From: Poriferisocius sp965200775 | GTDB taxonomy: Bacteria > Actinomycetota > Acidimicrobiia > Acidimicrobiales > Bin134 | Reading direction: 5' to 3' | DNA: 64,000 nt | NCBI GenBank assembly: GCA_965200775.1 | Contig: OZ241383.1 | Span: 2,914,001 to 2,978,000 of the forward strand | Shown: positions 24,666-34,715 of the stretch, piece after piece | Position numbering within the stretch: the stretch's first letter is position 1 | Layout of the letters: every line of letters starts with the position of its first letter | The notes under the pieces: generated by a model | What the model saw: the letters and a program-made list of their open reading frames with translations, nothing else | The model's database searches: none | Told to the model about the DNA's origin: nothing | Position numbers and translations under genes: made by a program

Positions 24666-27600
24666 CTAGTTGTTGAGGGTGAAGGTGAACTCGTCGCTGG
24701 CGGTGCCGCCTTCGGAGTCGGTGGCGGTGATCTTGACTGTGAGGGTTTGGGAGGTGGCGTGGCCGCCCTCGAGGGTGAGCACAGACCCGTCCCAGGAGCC
24801 GCTCAGCTTGTTACGGGCGATCTCGTTGAGCAGGCCAGTCTTGGTTTGACCGGTGCGCTGGTGGGTGGTGGTCACCTCCACGGTAAACGTCAACCCGTCG
24901 CCGCTGAAGTGATCGGCCATGTCCAGCTCGTGAGTCTGATCATCGGACAACGTGAGTCTGATCATCGGACAACGTGAGTCTGATCGTCGGACAACGTCAG
25001 GTCGTCGAACCCCTCGATCAGCGTCGCCGGATTGTGATCAGGATCATCCGGAGGAGGATCAGCAGGCGGCGGATCTGCTGGTGGCGGATCGGCAGGTGGT
25101 GGGGGCTCGTCCGTCAACGACAATGTGAACGCGTCGCTGACTGTTGCGTCGTCGACTCCTGAGGCGGTGATGGTGATGGTGACGTCTTGAGGTATGGCGC
25201 TGCCTCCGGTGAGGGTCAGCACGCTGCCGTTCCACTCACCGGTCACCTTGTTGCGGGCGACTTCACTGAGCAGGCCGGTCTTGGTCTTGCCCGTGCGCTG
25301 GTTGGTGGTGGTCACCTCCACCGTGTAGGCCAGATCGTCGCCGCTGAAGTGGTCGGCCATGTCGAGGTCGATGGTTGCCTCGTGGTGGATGTCGGCGTCC
25401 TCGAACTCCGTATCCAGCGACGGCGGCACCGGTGTCGGGTCCGGTGTCGGGTCTGGGGTGGGATCTGGGGTGGGGTCCGGTGTCGGATCAGGAGTGAAGC
25501 GGGTCCGCAGCTCATAGTCGCCCAGCACGGAGTCGACGAACCCACGGACCTTGACGTAATACGTTCCCGGCTCAACATCCATCTCGATCCGGAGGTTCCG
25601 GAGGTCGTGCCATGTCGTGCCGTCGTCGTTCTCGGCCAGCACCGTCCCGTCGGAATCCTCGAGGTACCCGTAGGAGTTGGGCGTCATGGTCGGTGCCGCC
25701 GACACCCTCAAGGTGCCCGCCGCGGTGACCGTCACCTTGAAGTAATCGACATCCCCGTAATAGCCCACATTGGCGTCCGTATCCGACGGCAACGCGACTT
25801 CCACCGCGGTCTCGGGCGTATTGCCCTCGTCGTACACCTCCTCGAAACTGGCGTGCAGCTGATAATCCCCGAACTCCTGCGTCCACCCAGTACTGATCTG
25901 GACGTAGTACGTACCGGCCTCCACGAGGCGCGGCTGCGAGTTTGGATCGTTGCCGATTCTTGTAATCTCACTGCCTTCGGCATCCAGCAGCTTGCGTATG
26001 GTGCCGGCGTTGCCAGAGACGTAGAGCGTCAGCTCACCAAGGGTGTCGACGGTCAGCTTGAAGTAGTCCGTGTCGTCGGACATCAACTTTGCATCGGTCT
26101 CCGACATCAGCTCGATAACCGTGGCGGTATCCATCGTGTCGCCGTGACCGTCATTGGCGATGAAGCCGGTATGCGGTCCGTAGGGGCCGAGCCTGGTGTG
26201 GTAGAGCGCGTCGGAGTCATCGTTGAAGCCGGGAGCGTCCTTCACCAAGACGTAGTAGGTCCTGGGATCGACGATGCGTGAGAACTCGAAGTTGTAGCCG
26301 TCACCGCTGACGTTGTCGCGCACCAACTCGGTGCCGTCGGAAGTCTGTAGGAAGCCGATCGGGTTGGTGCTGCCCGTGGTGTACACCGTCAGCTCGCCGC
26401 CGCTGGCCTCCCCGTCCTCCGGCTCCGGGACGACGATCTTGAAGTAGTCCGCATCATGCACCAGCAGCGTGGCGAAGTCGTCGGCGTCGTTGTCGGACGG
26501 CAGGGCGATGGTGGTGGTGGTGGCTCGTGTTGCGCCGTGATCGTCGTCGGGGATGAAGCGGGTGTGCAGCGTGTAGGGGCCGCCGGTGAATCCGTAGTCT
26601 GCCCCGTAGTTGTGGCCCTTCACCTCGACGTAGTAGATCCCGGCGCTGACGACGTGAGCGATGCCGAACTTCCCACCTGTGCGCTTCTGGGCAGTCGCCA
26701 GCTCGGTCCCCTCGGAGTCAAGCAAAACCCCGGAACCACGAAGCGATGAGTTGCCGGTGTTTACGAGGAGCTGGCCGGCCGCATCGACGGTGATCTTGAA
26801 GAAGTCCGTGTCGGCCAGCTGCGCGTAGTCGTTGTAGAAATCGACCCATTCGTCCGACCCGGACGCCGTACCGAAGAGGCGCAGGCCCCGTGGCACGATT
26901 GAGCCTCCGACCGAGGGAGCGGAGGTTACAGTCCCAGGGGAGCTGGCGGGCAGGTTGATGACGGTGGCGTCGGCCATCGTGTCGGCATGGTCGTCGTCCG
27001 GGTGGCGCTCGGAGAAACCGACCTTCAGGGTATAATCGCTTGAGCCCGCAGGCGCTTCGTTGCGCACAGCGAGGTAGTACGTGGCGGCCTCGGTGACCGG
27101 CCTCAGCAGGCGGAAGTTGTCGCCCTGTCCCGAGTCCCCGTCGCTGAGGCTGTTGAATCCGCTCTCGGTCACCTCGAACAGGTAGCCACCGGTGTTTGTG
27201 GCGCCCGTAGTGGTGACCTCCAGGTAGCCCTCGCCGGTTACATCAACCTTGTAGTAGTCTACGTCGGAGGTCGCACTAGATGTCTCCGACAGCGTGCCCG
27301 TTGTGGACGACGCCGTGGCGAGGGTCGGGGGCACGTAGAACTGGGTGCGCAACCCATACGAGCCGGTGGGACCGAGGTCGTCCAGGCGGTCGTTGTAGAG
27401 GCGCAGCGTGTAGGTGCTGGGACTGGTGACGAACTCGACGACCTGGCCATTGCATGCGCCACCCCGGATGAACTTGCCGGCGGCATCCTCCCAGGCGTAC
27501 TTCACGCAGGTGGAGCCCTCCGTCCCCGCGGGGGTGGCGTCGTTGATCTCCCATGCAAACACTCCGGCTTCGGGAATCGCCATCGTGAAGTAGTCCGTGT

Positions 27601-29427
27601 CGCCAAGGGTCAGGTAACCCGCCGTGGTAGTGGGCGCCGCCGACGGGGTCAGCGTGACCGTGGTGGCGGTGGCAGCGGTGCGGCCGTGGTCGTCGCGGGT
27701 GAACGCCACATGCAGGTTGTAATCGCCGGTCGTGGTGGTCTCGGCGCCCCGCACCTCCACGTAGTAGGTGCCGGCAGGGACGGTGTAGCCCACCTTGAAG
27801 TTCTTCCCGGCACCGCCGCCGTCACCCTCGTAAAGCACCTCACCGTAGGCATCGAACAGGCTGCCATAGGTATCCGTGCTGCCAGTGGTATGGAAGACGA
27901 GCTCGCCGTGATCAACCTCCCCCTCGCCGGGGGCAGGTACGACGACCTTGAACCAGTGCCGCTCATCCGCGGCCAACGAGGCTGCGCTGGATGTGGACAG
28001 CGTCATGCTCTCGGGATTCGGCGGCGGCCAGGGCGTGTCGAGCCACTCCTTGGCATTGTCGAAGAAGAGGTCGAAGCGCTCGTAGTAGCTCTTGTTGTTG
28101 CAGGCCGGGTAGCCGGGACCGCCCGTCAGCACGCCGATCAGCTTGTGGTCGGTGGTGAGCAGACCTGACCCGCTGCTGCCGCCCTCGGTGGCGGAGTCGC
28201 CCAGGGTGGCGTAGATGGTGTGTACGACGCCCACTCCGCTGAAGACCACCGACCGCAGATCGTGGGCGGTTCCCTCGCTGTAGCGCTTGAGATCGCCGCG
28301 GGGATGGTGGACGTTGTAAATGCCGAAGGGATCTTCAAGGTCCACTGTCTCGGAGTCCCAACCCATGTAGTGGCGATCCCCGGGTGGTGGGCTGTTGAGC
28401 CTGAGCAGGGTGTGGTCTGAGTTTTGCTCGGTAGCGAGAAGCGTGGCTCCGCCCGTGTGCTGGGTCACCTCGGTCGGGTCGGGCCCGTCGCATGTGGTCT
28501 TCTCGAAGTCCCAGAAGGTGACGAGCGAGCCCGCCTCCGCAGCGTCCTAGATGCAGTGGGCCGCGGTGAGCATGTAGGGAATCGTGTTGCTGGTGTTGCG
28601 GTCGGCCACCAGCACGCCTGTACACAGGTAGGAATCGCCCCCGCTCACAAAGAGCAGCTTGGCGGTGGCCGAAGCCGCCGCGGTCACGTCCTCGCAACTC
28701 ACGTGGGTCTGACCACAGGCCGCCCGGCCAATTTGGTCCAAATCTCTCGTCCCCACGTCGCTGCCCGGCGCCCCTGGTACCTGCCACTGGTCGATATGGG
28801 ATACCTGCTCGACCGACAGGCTGAAGCCCTGGCGTGCCGCAGCAGAGGGCAGTCGAACCTCCAGCGCCAAGGTGTCGCCGCCCACGAATGGCGACCAAGT
28901 GGCACTGGCCTGATCCGACGCGGACATCGACCCGGCCGTGTTCGCCAAGTCGCTTCCGGTCATCAGATCCGCATCGCCCGCCGGGTCGGCAGGACTGTAG
29001 AAGTGCAGTTCGCCATCCCCAGGTTGGCCTTGAGCGCAACGCGCAAACCGTGCGCCTCCGGGGAACGGAGCTGCAAGGTGGCGATCTGCGAACCGTCCGG
29101 TCCAGTCATCCAACGCAGCCTGGATGCCAGGTCGCCCCGGTAGTCCGCCGGCACCTCGCGGGCAAAGCCGACGCGGGGCGGCCAAGCGTCGTCGCTCGCA
29201 GCGCCGGCGTCCGACTTCGACCCTGCCGCCGCAGCCTCGGGTGCCGGTAGAGCGATTGTGAACGACGGGTTGGCGGAGATCCCTGCTTCCCTGGGAGAAG
29301 CACCCCCGCTTGCGGTTGCAGCACCGGTCACGAATTCCGCCTCGGCATCGGCCGCCCAAGCGTTGGAGGAGGTCAACAGCACGACCCCGGCAAGGCACAA
29401 ACCACCGATAATCCAGCACCGCCACAT
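24666..29427 (-). pseudogene. Secreted trypsin-like protease with PPC domains, disrupted
   Basis: A very large secreted protease. The signal peptide and propeptide lie in one frame (29427 to about 29020, IIGGLCLAGVVLLTSSNAWA). A one-base shift near 29017-29026 leads to the trypsin domain with LTAAHCI, then TAG 28547-28549, then SDHTLLRLNS and TEGGSSGSGLLTTD, so His, Asp and Ser of the triad are all present. About seven PPC-type beta domains follow (fields such as DTDYFKLTVDTLGELTLY), then a Pro-Asp-Thr linker and two copies of the module with DLDMADHFSGDDLAYTVEVT. A 22-bp triplication at 24929-24994 shifts the last module out of frame. Three independent lesions mean no full-length product. 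Confidence 0.8.
24929..24994. repeat. 22-bp tandem triplication
   Basis: Three adjacent copies of cgtgagtctgatcatcgg plus acaa at 24929-24950, 24951-24972 and 24973-24994, the third with one A-to-G change. Two extra copies add 44 bases, which shifts the frame of the protease C-terminus within LTLSDDQTH. The 123 bases between this pseudogene and the DUF222/HNH gene (24543-24665) hold nothing I can identify. Confidence 0.9.
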
Positions 29428-29522
29428 ATGGGACCTCCCCGGGGGGGGGGACCCGGAATAGTTTGAGAACTGAATTGTAGGAGGTCCTATGGCTCGCTGC
29501 TAGCCAATGTGGAGAGGGAGCC

Positions 29523-29999
29523 TCAGGCCTGCTGGATCAAGATGTTGTTGGGGCGGGGGGTTCCCTGGGCCTCCAGCATGTGGTAGTAGCCCATGAGCAC
29601 GGTCTGGCAGTCGGTGATGCTGTCGATGTTGCCGTCGGCGTCCATGTTCAGGTTGGAGCCCCAGATGGCGAAGAAGACGTCGGTGGTCTCGGTGTTGTCG
29701 TCGGGGGTGTACAGGGTGTGGATCGACCCGGCCGGTTCGTAGAGGTACGACCCCGCCCGGTTCAGGAAGTCGCTTTCGGTGTAGCCCCACGCTCCCGAGC
29801 TGGTGTGGGCGAACACCGGGCCGGTGTGCTTGTGGGTCTGTACCGAGTAGCCCGCGGGGAACTGGTTGCGGATCACCCACAACCCCTCGCTCTCCTTCAC
29901 CTGGAGCACCTTTAGGCCGATTCCGTCCTCCCCGTAGGCCCAGGGGAGATCGTCCTCGCCGATGTGTTGGGCGGTGGGGGCAACCATCGTGTCAAGCAT
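29523..29999 (-). CDS. Cupin dioxygenase, 2,4'-dihydroxyacetophenone dioxygenase-like
   Basis: A 158-residue single cupin. The metal ligands appear in VQTHKHTGPVFAHTSSG (His-x-His, then a downstream acidic residue in YTESDF) and in EPAGSIHTLYTPDD (second-motif His). This arrangement, with GLWVIRNQFPAGYS before it, resembles 2,4'-dihydroxyacetophenone dioxygenase-family cupins, which cleave a C-C bond next to a carbonyl using iron. The real substrate here is unknown. ATG 29999; a second Met lies 12 bases in. It stands alone between the protease pseudogene and the exporter genes. Confidence 0.7.
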   Translation of the reverse strand: MLDTMVAPTAQHIGEDDLPWAYGEDGIGLKVLQVKESEGLWVIRNQFPAGYSVQTHKHTGPVFAHTSSGAWGYTESDFLNRAGSYLYEPAGSIHTLYTPDDNTETTDVFFAIWGSNLNMDADGNIDSITDCQTVLMGYYHMLEAQGTPRPNNILIQQA

Positions 30000-30071
30000 G
30001 GGGGCATCTTACGGCTCCGCTCGCCCGCTCATGCTTGTCCCCGCCGGCTCACCTCGGGACCGATCCGAGTC

Positions 30072-30770
30072 TCAGTCGATCTCGGTGTGGGCCAGCCGCC
30101 ACCAGGTGTATGCCATCCCGGCCAGGCCCACTGCAATCGGCACCACGTAGGACGCCACAGTGGATCGGTCTGCTAGCTGCATCTCCACGTCGGTGGCGTC
30201 GGAGAGGATGCTCATGGGGTAGCTGCGGACCGAGAGACGGGCGAACCAGCCGCCGAGCCGGGACAGCAAACCCTCCCAGATGGCGATGTAGGCCAGGCCC
30301 ACCAGAAGGGATCGTTTGAATCGCAATCCCAGGGCCACGAAGATCCCCGAGTAGGCGAACACCGCCAGAGCCATCGCCACCGCGGTTGCCACTACCAAGT
30401 CCCCTACGTCGGTGATGGCCGCGGCCACGGTCATCACAACAATCAGGATGGGACCTGCCACGCTCAAGACGGCGGCCATCGCAGCGGTGGCAATGGCGTA
30501 ACGACGCACCGGTCGCAGCCACAGGTACACCAGGGTGCGGTCCTCCACTAGGTCGCCCAGCGCGGCAGAGCCCAACGACAAGGCGATGAACGCGGCGAAA
30601 ACGTTGACCCCGTAGGTGGCGATGCTGGCGGTGGCGACCTCCACGGGGTCGTCGGCGTTTCGGGCAGCGAAGGCCAACAGGATGGCCACCCCGGTCAAGA
30701 CGGCAATGCCCACCAGCCGTCCTGCGCTGAGCTGACTGCGGAGCACAACCCGGTAGATGTGGGCGTTCAT
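30072..30770 (-). CDS. ABC-2 type transporter permease
   Basis: A 232-residue membrane protein with about six hydrophobic segments. After a short cytosolic start it has VGIAVLTGVAILLAFAAR. The EDRTLVYLWLRPVRRYAIA loop after the second helix is typical of ABC-2 exporter permeases, which contact the ATPase there. It lies 43 bases after the ATPase at 30814-31758 and probably pairs with it. Substrate unknown. Confidence 0.8.
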   Translation of the reverse strand: MNAHIYRVVLRSQLSAGRLVGIAVLTGVAILLAFAARNADDPVEVATASIATYGVNVFAAFIALSLGSAALGDLVEDRTLVYLWLRPVRRYAIATAAMAAVLSVAGPILIVVMTVAAAITDVGDLVVATAVAMALAVFAYSGIFVALGLRFKRSLLVGLAYIAIWEGLLSRLGGWFARLSVRSYPMSILSDATDVEMQLADRSTVASYVVPIAVGLAGMAYTWWRLAHTEID

Positions 30771-30813
30771 CGTCCAGCCCCGGTTCCGACCGCCACCAAG
30801 TAGCCGGCAGTCA

Positions 30814-31758
30814 TTATCGCTCCACCAGATACTTGAACACGCTCTCGAGGTCGTCGTCGAGCGGGCGCATCTCCATCAGTGAGGCGGCCCGGTCACGGGC
30901 AAGCGGGGCCACAGCCCGGCGAAACGCCGCCGGATCCCTGGTGTCCACCACCACGGTCTCGGCTTCCTCCAGGCGACATCCCGAGATGACGCCCCGGTCC
31001 AACAAGGCGATGGCCAGATCACGGGGCCGGTCGGTGCGGATGCTGATGCGCAGGGGCCGGTCGTCCATCAGATCACGGATCTCCCGGAAGTCTCCCTCGG
31101 CGGCCAATCGCCCCTGGGCCATCACCAGCACCCTTGATCCGAACCGCTCCACCTCGTCCAGAACGTGACTGGAAACGATCACGCACTTCCCTTCGGCACC
31201 GAGCTGATGGAACAGCCCGATCATCTCCCGTCGCTGTCGGGGGTCGAGGCCGGTGAGGGGTTCGTCGAGGGCGATCACCATGGGGTCGTGGACGATGGCC
31301 TGGGCCAGCTTGATGCGCTGGCGCATCCCTTTGGAGTAGGTGGACAGCTTCCGGGTGTCGTCGGGGTCGAGTTCCACCGTCTCAATGGCCCGATGGGCCG
31401 CTTCCACCGGGTGAGGGACACGGTGCAGTTTGGCGGCCAGCTCCACGAACGCCTGACCGCTCAGGCCATCGAGCAGCGACTCCTGCTGAGGGGCCAGGCC
31501 GATGCGGCTCAGTACGGCCACGTCGGTGCGGGGGTCCTTGCCCAGCACGGATACCGACCCGTTGGACGGCCGGGCCAATCCGCACATCATCCGCAGCATG
31601 GTGGATTTGCCCGCTCCGTTAGGGCCGAGCAGTGCGGTTACCCCCGGGCCGATGCTGAAGCTCACATCGGACACCGCCACGATGTCGCCGAACCACTTGG
31701 AAGCCCCTGTGGCCTGCACCATGGGCGGGGTCCCGGACGGAGGGTGGAGTGTGCTCAT
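30814..31758 (-). CDS. ABC transporter ATP-binding protein (ABC-2 exporter type)
   Basis: A protein of 314 residues with Walker A LLGPNGAGKSTML, Q-loop GLAPQQESL, signature YSKGMRQRIKLAQAI, Walker B VIALDEPLTGLDP and switch VSSHVLDEVE. The C-terminal third is the extra domain usual for drug or polymer exporters. ATG 31758 is preferred because it overlaps the stop of the upstream permease (ATGA); the ten codons before it are not needed. It belongs to a four-gene exporter operon on the minus strand. Confidence 0.9.
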   Translation of the reverse strand: MSTLHPPSGTPPMVQATGASKWFGDIVAVSDVSFSIGPGVTALLGPNGAGKSTMLRMMCGLARPSNGSVSVLGKDPRTDVAVLSRIGLAPQQESLLDGLSGQAFVELAAKLHRVPHPVEAAHRAIETVELDPDDTRKLSTYSKGMRQRIKLAQAIVHDPMVIALDEPLTGLDPRQRREMIGLFHQLGAEGKCVIVSSHVLDEVERFGSRVLVMAQGRLAAEGDFREIRDLMDDRPLRISIRTDRPRDLAIALLDRGVISGCRLEEAETVVVDTRDPAAFRRAVAPLARDRAASLMEMRPLDDDLESVFKYLVER

Positions 31759-32627
31759 CCGGCGATCTCGATCCGCTGGTAGCGCCATCGGGTGAACCAG
31801 CCGAACGCAAAGGTGAACCCGATGAGCGCGGCGTACACCTCCCAGGAGCTCACCCTGCTGATGGGGTCGTTGTCAACAGAGACCTCTCCGTAGATCCGGT
31901 ACACGGTTTCAAGAGGCAGTAGGGCCATGTTTAGCAGCACGAACGAATCCCCGAACTCGAAGCTCTCGGACAGGGCCTCGGCCACCAGGGCTGTGACGAG
32001 CAATCCGACGATGATGGCCACGCTGGCTCTAGTGCGTCGGGGGGTGATGCTGGACACGGCCATCGACAACGATGTCCAGAACACGGCCAAGGCCAGGGCC
32101 GAGGCCAGCAACCGGCCAAGCTCGATCAACCAGTCGTCGACCCCGTTCGGGCCCACCTCCTCCAGGGTGAAGGCGATGAGCATGAGCAGCGGAGGCCCGA
32201 TGGTCATGATGCTCAGCACGGCGGCCACGGCCAGGAACTTGGTGGCCAGATAGGTGTCCCGATTCAGCGGGGAGGCCAGGTAGAGGCCGAGCATTCCGCT
32301 GCGGCGGTCGGTACACAGCGCTTCGGGGGCCACGAAGGCGGTGAAAAGGAACAGCGCCCAGGTGATGACCCCGTAGTAGTCGCCCGAGTTGTCCAGGTTT
32401 AGATCTTCGCTGCCCGGTATCAGGGCGACGGTTCCCACGATCACGATGGCGGGCACGAAAGCAACCAGCAGGGTGAAAGCGGGCAGGGCCTTCTGCCAGT
32501 TGGATCGTTTCAACCCCAACACCCGCTGCACGGTGTGGATTCCCAGGGTCACCATGCTTTGGGACGGGCCGTGGCGAGGGCCCTCGTAGGGCAGGTAGCC
32601 CCGGTGGTGGATTCTGGCTTCGGTCAC
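31755..32627 (-). CDS. ABC-2 type transporter permease
   Basis: A 290-residue permease from GTG 32627, overlapping the upstream ATPase stop (GTGA). About six membrane helices are visible: ALPAFTLLVAFVPAIVIVG, the segment ending ALFLFTAFVAPEALCTDRR, and four more. The conserved cytosolic stretch LCTDRRSGMLGLYLASPLNRD after the second helix is the ABC-2 coupling region (shown here to its core only). The frame extends to 32924 but only as an overlap with the ATPase gene. It pairs with the ATPase at 32624-33529. Confidence 0.87.
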   Translation of the reverse strand: MTEARIHHRGYLPYEGPRHGPSQSMVTLGIHTVQRVLGLKRSNWQKALPAFTLLVAFVPAIVIVGTVALIPGSEDLNLDNSGDYYGVITWALFLFTAFVAPEALCTDRRSGMLGLYLASPLNRDTYLATKFLAVAAVLSIMTIGPPLLMLIAFTLEEVGPNGVDDWLIELGRLLASALALAVFWTSLSMAVSSITPRRTRASVAIIVGLLVTALVAEALSESFEFGDSFVLLNMALLPLETVYRIYGEVSVDNDPISRVSSWEVYAALIGFTFAFGWFTRWRYQRIEIAG

Positions 32628-33529
32628 CCGGAGGCCTCCAGGTACACGTCTTCCAGGGTGGTGCGTCGGGGTTCCAGCTTCCGCAGCCCCATACCCAGAT
32701 CGGCCACCAGGTCCCGGACCAGATCGCTCACCTCGGCGCCGCCGGCCACGGTGAGGATATAACCATCGACGGTGGCGTCGGCTCCCCGGGCCTCCAGGGC
32801 CGCGGCCAAGGGCTCGGGGTCGGAGTCCACCTCCACTCGTATTCCGGTTGACGCCGCTCCGTGGTCTTGTGTGGCACCGCTGCGGGTAGCCACCCCGTTG
32901 GCTAGGATCACCACCGAGTCGCACACCCGCTCCACTTCTTCCAGCAGGTGCGACGAGATGAGGATGTCAATGCCGAACTCGCTGCCCACCCGGCGGATGA
33001 GGGCCAGCATGTCGTTGCGCTGCACCGGGTCGAGGCCGTCGGTGGGCTCGTCCAGCAGCAACAGAGCCGGATCGTGGGCCAGGGCCTGGGCCATCTTCAC
33101 CCGCTGGCGTTGCCCGGTGGACATCGTGCCGATTGGCCGGAACCGCTCCTCGCCCAGGCCCACCTGCCACAGCGCATCGCTGGCCCGTTCGGTGGCAGCT
33201 CGCCGAGGCAGGCCGTGGAGTTGGGCGATGTGACGCACCAGATCGGCGGCCTGCACGTCGCCGGGGAGATCGTGGTGTTCGGGGGCGTAGCCCAGTCGAG
33301 CCCGCAACTCGGGGCCGCTCCGGTCGGGATCGACACCCAAAACGGTCAGGCTGCCGCCCTGTCGGGGTCGCAGCCCCAGCACCAGCCCCATGAAGGTGCT
33401 CTTGCCTGCCCCGTTGGAGCCCAGGAGCCCGGTGATTCCTCGCCCCACATTGCAGTCCAATCCCCGCAGGACGTGATTCGAGCCGTAGCTCTTCTGCACC
33501 CCTCGGGCCGAGATGACGGGATCGGACAC
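32624..33529 (-). CDS. ABC transporter ATP-binding protein
   Basis: A 301-residue ATPase with Walker A LLGSNGAGKSTFMG, signature MSTGQRQRVKMAQALA, Walker B LLLLDEPTDGLDP and switch ISSHLLEEVERV. First gene of the four-gene exporter operon (ATPase-permease-ATPase-permease), with GTGA and ATGA overlaps between the first three genes. The two ATPases differ substantially, so the operon encodes either two exporters or one hetero-oligomeric exporter. The 110 bases downstream of the neighbouring pseudogene (33530-33651) show nothing notable. Confidence 0.9.
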   Translation of the reverse strand: MSDPVISARGVQKSYGSNHVLRGLDCNVGRGITGLLGSNGAGKSTFMGLVLGLRPRQGGSLTVLGVDPDRSGPELRARLGYAPEHHDLPGDVQAADLVRHIAQLHGLPRRAATERASDALWQVGLGEERFRPIGTMSTGQRQRVKMAQALAHDPALLLLDEPTDGLDPVQRNDMLALIRRVGSEFGIDILISSHLLEEVERVCDSVVILANGVATRSGATQDHGAASTGIRVEVDSDPEPLAAALEARGADATVDGYILTVAGGAEVSDLVRDLVADLGMGLRKLEPRRTTLEDVYLEASG

Positions 33530-33651
33530 CGGTCTATGCTTCGGTCAGTTTCCGGCCTGGCCCGCGGTTGACGGCCAGGTCGTAGACGATGAACACCAAG
33601 GTAAGTCCAATGTTTCGGTCAGCAGGGTGGGTTGATCTCGGTTGATGGCGC

Positions 33652-34715
33652 TCAGGATAGCCCGCCGGTTTCGGGAAAATGGCACGCCACCAGGTGGCCG
33701 ATGCCGGGATCAACCAGCGGGGGCTCCTGTTGAGCGCAGATGTCCTCGGCCTTCCAGCACCGGGTGCGGAATCGACACCCTGAGTGGGGATCCGACGGGC
33801 TGGGGGCCTCGCCCTCCAGCAGGATCCTCCGACGTTGCCTCTCCCGGCGGGGATCGGGGATCGGAACCGCTGACAGGAGGGCGCGGGTGTAGGGGTGAGC
33901 GGGCTGTTCGTAGATGTCTCGGCTGGTGCTGATCTCCGCGATCCGACTCAGGTACATGACCGCCACCCGGTCGGATATGTGGCGGACCACCCGAAAGGTC
34001 GTGGGCCACGAACAGGTAGGTGAGCCCAAGGGCGTTCTGGAGGTCTTCCAGCAGGTTCAGCACCCCGGCCTGGATGTTCACGTCGAGAGCGGACACCGGC
34101 TCATCCAGGATGATGAGGTCTGGTTCCAGGGCCAGGGCCCGGGCGATCCCGATGCGCTGGCGCTGCCCCCCCCCCGGAGAACTCGTGGGGGTAGCGGTTG
34201 CCGTGCTGGGGATGCAGCCCGACCATTTCCAGCAACTCGGCAACCCGATCCCGGACATCGGTGGTGGTGCGGTGGATGCGCAGGGGTTCGGCCATGATGG
34301 AGGAGACCGTCATGCGGGGGTCGAGGGATGCCATGGGGTCCTGGAACACGATCTGCATGTTCCTTCGCATGGCTTGGAGCTGCCGTCGGCTCATGTCGGT
34401 GAGCTCCTGGCCCATGAACCGCACCGATCCCGAGGTGGGCTCCACTAGGCGGAGGATGCAGCGAGCGATGGTGGACTTACCCGACCCCGACTAGCCCACC
34501 AGCCCCAGGGTCTCGCCCCGGTTGATGTGCAGCGTCACCCCGCTAACCGCTTGCACCGTTCCCACCGTCCGGCGGATCACCCCCTTGGAGCGGATGGGGA
34601 AGTTCTTGACCAGATCGGTCACCTGCACCAGCGGCGGTTCGCCCGTCGGCGCGGCGCTGCCATCACCGCCGGCCACCGCTTCGGCCGCTTCAACCGATGG
34701 CGTGGCTTCAGTCAT
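33652..34715 (-). pseudogene. Dipeptide ABC transporter ATP-binding protein DppF-like, broken
   Basis: Starts at ATG 34715 with LVKNFPIRSKG and GETLGLVG, then hits TAG at 34491-34493 where every homologue has the Glu of Walker A (GESGSGKST). The frame resumes SGSGKSTIARC and continues through MQIVFQDPMASLDPRM. It is shifted first at a run of ten C's near 34167-34176, inside the signature region HEFSGGQRQRIG, and again near 34000 in AHDLSVVRHIS by one extra G. The C-terminus ends with the HPYTRALLSAVP and CRFRTRC fields of oligopeptide ATPases. One nonsense codon and two frameshifts rule out a functional product, unless the two homopolymer shifts are sequencing errors. Confidence 0.85.

Noticed and set aside
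24929..24994. CRISPR-like or regulatory iteron array
   Set aside because: Units are contiguous, lie inside a coding region and simply repeat coding sequence; tandem slippage explains them.
29486..29505. Short plus-strand frame ATG-GCT-CGC-TGC-TAG behind an aggaggtcc site
   Set aside because: Four codons only, with no conserved context and nothing downstream to regulate on that strand; not supportable as a leader peptide.
33652..34715. Frameshifts in the dppF-like gene as real biological events
   Set aside because: Not counted as firm evidence of decay on their own, because one lies in a run of ten C's and the other in a short G run, where sequencing error is common. The TAG in Walker A and the lesions in neighbouring genes carry the argument instead.
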